NCBI GenBank assembly: GCA_027924585.1
Contig: BSBM01000423.1
Coordinates: 5,108,001 to 5,172,000, forward strand
Origin: Larix kaempferi
Taxonomy: Eukaryota; Streptophyta; Pinopsida; Pinales; Pinaceae
Direction of reading: 5' to 3'
DNA: 64,000 nucleotides
How positions within the stretch are numbered: the first letter of the stretch is position 1; each line of letters starts with the position of its first letter. This document shows, piece after piece, positions 58,471 through 64,000 of the stretch. Below the pieces are notes generated by a model. That model did not search any database. It saw only the letters and a program-made list of their open reading frames with translations, and was not told the DNA's origin. The position numbers and the translations under genes are program-made.

Positions 58471-58900
58471 GACGGAGTCCAATCCTCAATAGATATCGAC
58501 TTTGACATCATATTTTTAAATATGAAATCGCATCCTCTGATGTAAATTGGTAGTCAAGTTTAGTGTGAATTAATTCAATTTAGGGCGACTCTGTATATTG
58601 ATTGCAGAGTTCGATCCTCAAAAAAATATATATATAGATTTTGACATTATATAATAATATGAGATCGTATTCTCAGATCTAATGAGCAATTAATTCTTTA
58701 ATTGAATGTTAGGACAACTCTGTCCATCAATGACAGAAGCTCGATCCTCAAACTGATATAGATTTTGGCATTAAATTATAAGGTGAAATATTGCATTCCT
58801 TCGGATCTGAAATTCTCGGTCAAGTTTTAGTGGAGAAAATGTAGGACGACTCTGTCCATCAATGACAGAGCTCGATCCTCAAGAGATATGGTTGATATTG
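58471..58900. repeat. about 130 bp degenerate tandem repeats in U5
   Basis: The motif CTCTGTCCATCAATGACAGAG then CTCGATCCTCAA recurs near 58588, 58713 and 58845, with a weaker copy at 58475. CTCTGTC...GACAGAG forms a 7 bp stem with a 7-base loop. Confidence 0.8.
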
Positions 58901-58956
58901 TATTTCAGATATGAAATAGGCGTTTTCTGTCTTGTAAGAAATTATAATTTGATTTG

Positions 58957-59283
58957 TCTTAGCTATGGATATGGCGTTTCCCAGCCTTCAAGAAAGTTGT
59001 AATTTGATAGCTCTGTCTTAGATATGAAGATGGCGTATTTTTATCTTGCAAAAAATTTTAATTCGATTTTTAAATAGATCTGTCTTAGCTATGGAAATGG
59101 CATTTCCCAGTCTTCCAGAAAGTTGTAATTTGATAGCTCTGTCTTAGATATGAAGATGGCGTATTTCGATCTTGCAAGAAATTTTAATTCGATTTTTAAA
59201 TAGATCTGTCTTAGCTATGGAAATGGAATTTCCCAGTGTTCAAGAAAGTTGTAAATTGAATATCAAATAACTCTGTCTCGGAG
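58957..59283. repeat. 126 bp tandem repeat in U5
   Basis: Units begin TCTTAGCTATGGA at 58957, 59083 and 59209 (the last partial) and contain GGCATTTCCCAG, AAGTTGTAATTTGATAG and ATGAAGATGGCGTATTT. Units differ at few positions, so this array is younger than the neighbouring 130 bp repeats. Confidence 0.88.
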
Positions 59284-60767
59284 ATGGCAATGGCCTTTCT
59301 CTTCATGGCTGTTCCAAGAAATTCGAGCTATGATCTTTAAAGTAACTCTGTGTTTGAATTTCAAATTGAACTACGCCTCTAAAGTCTATGTTGTCTCATA
59401 TTAAAGGATCATTAAATTACTGCCGAGTCGCAGCAAACTAATTATTGTATTGAAATTTTTAAACAAATTTATTATGATTTACTTCTTATTATGCGAATGA
59501 CTTATTATAAATTATCAGTTGAAATAGTTATTCTGATATGTTCAATTAGCATGTCCCTTAATTATCCATTTGGAAATGCACTTTTATTACTCTATTAACT
59601 AGAATAGTTATTTATTTATGATATTTTATGTATGAATGCCTTCGAATGGCTAGTCAACCGTTTGGGAGTTTTCATGATACCTCTTAAGGGAAATAGAAAA
59701 CGTTATTCACTTTTTAGTATTTTGGAACTGTTTATTAAGTATTCTTTTTAAGAATATAGGGAAGCGTAAAATGTTATGTGAACATTAGAATTTCATAGGT
59801 AGAAAATTCTAAATGTTTGTTAAAAATTTAGCAATAAAATCACTTTATCAAATGATATGAGAATAAGCTTACAGTGAAAGTTTATTAAGGTATTCATTGG
59901 TTATTATAAGTATTGGAGGTTAATAAGCCTTTAGAACGTTATTGCATTTAGTTGAGAATGCTAAGTAGTGACATTGCTTATGATGAAGTGTGATAAAATA
60001 TTGTAAATGTTTATGATAAGTTTTAAACATTGGGAAGTATAAATAAGGTTGCTTGTGATTAAGATTTGGTAGTATATATATATATAAATATTGTGGGACA
60101 ATATAATTATATATGTGTTAGATATTCATATAGTAATTGACATTGTTTTCTTTTACTTGTTAATGGTTAATTCTAAATATGAACAATTAGATTATGGGAA
60201 TTTGATGTATGATGCTTTATAGTCAATGATCTTATTGTGATTAAGATTTGGGACGATATATATGTATATATATTGTAACAAGGAAATGAGAATGATATTT
60301 GAATTCATGTTGTACGTTCTCACATTCATTTAACGAAATCTTTAATCCATGTCGCACTTTACAAGGGATTGAGTTCTTGAATATTGTCGAAAATTAAGGT
60401 TATCTAAGGAAGAATTCATTAGATTCTTTATTGAATCACGAAAGTTGAGCATGGTGGAAAAGAAGAGATTAGAGCTAGGAAATAATTTTTTTATATGAGA
60501 CCTCGAATTATAAATAATTAAGACATGTTTATGAACAATGTTTATAGGTATAATGAATGTTTGGATTAAAGAGGATTTTTCTTAACACTAGTGAATTGGT
60601 ACTTAATTGTTTAAATTGTGTCTAATAGATTATAACTCACTAATTCATTAACCCCAGGTTCAATTTAACCTCATTAATGGAAAATGGATTACGTCAAGTT
60701 CAATAAACATTCTTGAGGTTTAAAAAAAAAAAAAAAAACACTTACTCAACTTGACGAACCCTACATT

Positions 60768-60779
60768 TGGTATCAGAGC
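60768..60779 (+). promoter_or_regulatory. primer binding site (initiator Met)
   Basis: TGGTATCAGAGC lies two bases after the LTR end. It is a perfect 12-base match to the site in the array elements. Confidence 0.93.
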
Positions 60780-60880
60780 ACGGTCAAACCTAGTTCGGAC
60801 AGAAAAATTTCCGCAAACACTTGGTAAACTGCTTGAATAATTTTATTTTTTTTACATTGCATGACAATCAGACCTTTGCC

Positions 60881-61275
60881 ATGGACTGACGGACTCGGCG
60901 AGGTAGGACTAGGAGGGGACGAGCACGGGCAGCATGCCCACCAACCCCTCTAGTCGCTACTCCACCCAGAGCCGAAGAGACGATTAATTTACCCACCGAC
61001 GAAGTCATGAACATGATGAGGAACTTCCAAGGAATGTTGGAAGCACTACTGACCTGACTAGACCGCACGGAATACCGACCGATAGTACCTGCAACTGAAC
61101 CACAAAACCCACTTCCTGCCAACATTCATAGAGAACTGGAAAAAGTAATAATTCAAGAATTTTGGGGTTCCACTGAAGGAGCCGCGACAAAAGCTTGGTT
61201 AGAGAACATGGTGGTGTGCTTCTCCTCGAGGGACTAGACCTCGAACCTAAAGGTACACGTGGCCAATTTATAGCT
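60881..61275 (+). pseudogene. gypsy gag, N-terminal fragment
   Basis: From ATG at 60881 the frame gives MD-stop-RTRRGRTRRGRARAA, a basic Gag N-terminus, then INLPTDEVMNMMRNFQGMLEALL, and the capsid start EFWGSTEGAATKAWLENM (F-x-G-x...A-x-x-W-L). TGA and TAG codons interrupt it. After KVHVANL the sequence jumps, in the same frame, to KRSLRKEFQLYAVIEM, which in the first element (about 370-420) lies between protease and RT. The rest of gag, the knuckle and the protease are therefore deleted. Confidence 0.8.
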
Positions 61276-62145
61276 AAAGAGAAGCCTGAGGAAGGAATTT
61301 CAGCTCTATGCAGTAATAGAAATGAACAAAGACAAGGACAAAGCTAACATCGCCGACCATCCCTTATTTGCAGAATACATGGATGTATTTCTTGATGCCC
61401 TACCTGGATTACCATCTCAGAGAGAACTAGAGTTTACCATAGAACTGAAGCTGGGAACGGAACCGATCACAAGAGCTCCTTACAGAATGTCTGTTCCAGA
61501 ACTGAAAGAACTGCAGATGTAGTTACAAGAGCTCTTGGATCTAGGGCTAATTAGACCAAGCATCTCCCCGTGGGGAGCACCAGTACTCTTTGTTAAGAAG
61601 AAGGATGGGCCGCGGAGATTCTACATTGACTACCGCCAGTTGAACAAGGCTGCTGTGAGGAATCAGTATCCTTTACCTAGGATCAATGACTTGTTCGATC
61701 AGATGAAAGGCGCCACAATATTTTCAAAGATTGATTTACGATCAAGTTACCATCAGTTGAGGATCATAGAAGCTGATATTCTGAAGACCGCTTTTAAGAC
61801 ACGGTTTGGACACTACAAATTCGTAGTGGTATCTTTTGGGTTGGCCAATGCACCTAATGTCTTCATGACCTTGATGAGCGATGTATTCCACCAATATCTC
61901 AACAAGTTCGTACACGTATTCCTCGATGATATTCCTACTTACTCCAAAACACTAGAGGAACATGGAGAGCATATCCGGTTAGTCTTACAATGTTTAGGGA
62001 AAACCAACTTTATGGGAAGTTGTTGAAATCATCCTTCTTCCAGATGGAAATCCACTATTTGGGACATATTATTTATGGCAATGACATAGCAGTAGATCCC
62101 GCCAAGATTGAGACAATTTGGGAATGGCCAGCGCCAACAAACGTA
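61276..62145 (+). pseudogene. gypsy reverse transcriptase with intact FLDD
   Basis: Linker HPLFAEYMDVFLDALPGLPS, then YRMSVPELKELQM and a TAG (61520-61522), then the RT frame 61535-62026: [20 protein letters not shown] (Trp of the family replaced), [42 protein letters not shown] and [11 protein letters not shown]. The catalytic pair is present. A single-base loss near 61998 shifts the frame in [11 protein letters not shown]; the end of RT continues in the frame beginning 61990. Confidence 0.9.
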
Positions 62146-62720
62146 CACAAAGTGAGAAGCTTCATAGGTCTTGCGGGATATCACAGGAGGTTTGTCGAAG
62201 GATTCTCGAGGATTGTAGGACCAATCATTGAGTTGCAAAAGAAGGATAGACCATTTATTTGGACAGATAAATGTGCAAAAGCATTTGCAAGATTGAAGGA
62301 GTTATTGATAATGGCACCAATTCTGAAAATGCTTGACATGGAGGAAGATTTCTTGGTATGCACTAATGCATCCAAGGATGGAGTCGGATGTGTGCTAATG
62401 CAGGGAGGGAGAGTGATTTCCTACTCTCAGAGACTAAGAACACATGAGGAAAACTATGTGACACATGACATAGAACTGACTGCAGTAATGCATGCTTTAC
62501 GCTTATGGCGACACTACCTAATAGGAAGGTAATTTGAACTTAAAACGGATCACCATGGATTGCAGTATATCTTTACTCAGAGTGATCTAAATGCTAGACA
62601 AAGGAGATAGTCAGAACAGTTGAGTGAGTATGACTTTGACATTACCTATGTGAAGGGAACCTTGAACAAAGTAGCAGATGCACTTAGTCGAAGACCCCGC
62701 AGCTTCTCAGTTGTTTCGAT
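62146..62720 (+). pseudogene. gypsy RNase H, first Asp changed
   Basis: The connection segment [15 protein letters not shown] leads into RNase [12 protein letters not shown], where the first catalytic Asp is Asn (62365-62367), [12 protein letters not shown], then a TAA at 62530-62532, LKTDHHGLQ and NKVADALSRRP. A TAG at about 62608 interrupts it again. Confidence 0.87.
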
Positions 62721-63700
62721 GCAGGCCAACCTGAGAGAAAAAGTGGTTGGGCTACAACAATAAGACAAGTGGTACAATGAGGTAAAGGCTAAGATAGAAC
62801 ATGAACAAATGGAACTACCCAAGTATAAGGGTTATTCGTTGGAAAATGATGGGTTGTTGAGATACAACAACCATATTTATGTACCAGAGAACAATGAGCT
62901 CAGGAAGCTAGTCCTAGAAGAAGATCACCGAGCTGTTTATAGAGCACATCCTGGTATGAAGAAGATGTATGAAGATCTTTATCCTTTATTCTTCTGTCAT
63001 GGCATGAAGAGAGATGTGATAAACTTTGTCGCCAGATGCATGGAGTGTCAGCTAGTCAAAGCTGAGCATAGACACCCTGTCAGACTACTCAAGCGTCATG
63101 CCATTCCTGAGTCAATGTGGGAGATCATCTCCATGGATTTTATTGTGGGATTACCTTTGACCCGCAAGAGGCATGATACCATCTTTATGGTAGTAGACAC
63201 TCTCATGAAGAGTGCACATTTTATACCCATCAAGAACACTTATCAGGCCCCAGAGATTGCTAGAGTGTTCATTAATGAGATTGTACCACTGCACAGAGTG
63301 CCAAGGAAGATAATATCTGATCGGGGATCAGTATTCAGAAGTAGATTTTGACAAGCTTACAGGAAGTTATGGGAACACAACTCAAATTCAGCACTGCAAA
63401 CCATCTGGAGACTGATGGGTAGACTGAGAGAGTGAACCAGATACTAGAGGACATGTTGAGAATGTATGTGATGGATCCGTAGACCCATTGGGAGGAGTTT
63501 CTACCTCTAGTAGAGTTCGTGTATAACAACAGCTATCATAGTTCGATACAGATGGCGCCATTTGAGTTTTTGTATGGCTGACCCTGTCGAACACCCTTGA
63601 CTTGGGACAGACTCGAGGATAGGAGTCTACTTGGACCCGATGTGATTTAAGAAATGGAGGAACAAATGGCAGATATCCGCGCTCGACTGAAAGAGGCATA
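62721..63700 (+). pseudogene. gypsy integrase, catalytic residues kept but broken
   Basis: The frame at 62809-63351 holds a full HHCC finger (DHRAVYRAHPG ... CMECQLVKAEH), MDFIVGLPLTRKRH (first Asp) and IISDRGSVF (second Asp). TGA replaces Trp at 63349-63351. Further on, in the next frame, TDG-stop-TERVNQ keeps the Glu region and [23 protein letters not shown] the core end. Stops near 63408, 63480, 63579 and 63648 interrupt it. Confidence 0.87.
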
Positions 63701-64000
63701 AGATCGACAGAAGAGTTATATCGATGTGCATAGACTCGATAGAAAGTATCAGGTTGGAGACCGGGTATTTTTGCGAGTGAGGCCGCAAAAGAGTACTATC
63801 AGGTTTTGGAAAGGGACATAGCTATCTCCCAGGTTCGTGGGACCCTTCAATATATTATAACGGATAGGACCGGTTACCTACTGTCTTGCATTACCATCAT
63901 CATTGCATAGGATGCAAAATGTTTTTCACGTATAAGCACTTAGACATTACATTTCTAATTCAGCAGATATTATTGACATGAGAAACCTACGGATAACGGA
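63701..64000 (+). pseudogene. integrase C-terminal region, cut by window end
   Basis: KYQVGDRVFLRV, then PRFVGPFNIL (GPY-like) and QNVFHV-ALRHYISNSADII correspond to 2845-3080 of the first element. Stops near 63699, 63818, 63857 and 63932 interrupt it. The chromodomain-like tail would lie beyond the window. Confidence 0.8.

Larger units (their letters stand above)
56179..60765 (+). repeat. giant 5' LTR (4587 bp)
   Basis: It starts TGTAATGCCCACC and ends ACGAACCCTACA, preceded by a 17-base A run (60722-60738). Two bases later the primer site begins, which fixes the end. Both termini match the solo LTR at 16085-21195. U3 is 1.4 kb, then comes a TATA box, a conserved leader (57660-57880) and almost 2.9 kb of repetitive U5 with no gene. 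The partner LTR is outside the window; CTCGT (56174-56178) would be its target duplication. Confidence 0.92.
56179..64000 (+). mobile_element. giant-LTR Ty3/gypsy element, 5' end with deleted gag
   Basis: A 4587 bp LTR (56179-60765) is followed by an initiator-Met primer site, a short gag fragment fused to pol, RT, RNase H and integrase; the window ends in the integrase C-terminus. Proteins are close to those at 1-3264, so both belong to the same chromovirus lineage, though their LTRs are only partly alike. Most of gag and all of protease are missing. With many stops, it could move only by using proteins of other copies. Confidence 0.9.

Noticed and set aside
60868-61190. Minus-strand frames over the gag fragment
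   Set aside because: The plus strand holds the primer site, the gag start and capsid motifs; the antisense frames have none.

Overview
The window looks like nuclear DNA of a plant with a large, retrotransposon-rich genome (a seed plant or a fern; the sequence does not decide which). It is AT-rich. Every coding block I can recognise belongs to a Ty3/gypsy or Ty1/copia LTR retrotransposon. All three primer binding sites I found match the 3' end of plant initiator methionine tRNA. I found no host protein gene, tRNA, rRNA or CRISPR array. All retrotransposon reading frames are broken, so I annotate them as pseudogenes.

Layout, left to right. (1) 1-12427: 3' half of a plus-strand Ty3/gypsy chromovirus (protease, RT, RNase H, integrase, chromodomain-like tail), followed by three overlapping partial copies of its very long LTR (from 3301, 4413 and 8294). 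(2) 12428-15237: probable LTR of another family, minus strand. (3) 15238-16079 and 21201-21608: two flanks of one unassigned sequence, split by a 5.1 kb minus-strand solo LTR (16085-21195) with the target-site duplication GAAAC. (4) 21609-23668: minus-strand 3' LTR of the same giant-LTR family, with a polypurine tract and about 0.9 kb of internal remnant. (5) 24612-53247: a Ty1/copia element, minus strand, with 0.6 kb LTRs and the duplication TTATG. (6) Nested in its gag gene, 30483-52019: a tandem array of a second Ty3/gypsy family, with five LTRs of about 622 bp alternating with four 4.6 kb internal regions, bounded once by TTCCA. (7) 53253-56178: AT-rich noncoding sequence. (8) 56179-64000: 5' end of a plus-strand giant-LTR gypsy element with a 4.6 kb LTR, an initiator-Met primer site, and a gag truncated and joined to pol; it runs off the window.

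The main results are the nested 5-LTR/4-body array with its single outer target-site duplication, the mosaic pattern of stops among its units, a GC-rich U3 module shared by otherwise divergent giant LTRs, and a perfect palindrome abutting the copia TATA box. The insertion order is readable: an older gypsy remnant was entered by copia, and copia was then entered by the second gypsy family, which expanded in place. Most stops fit C-to-T (or G-to-A) decay at CGA, CAG and TGG codons, as expected of methylated transposons.
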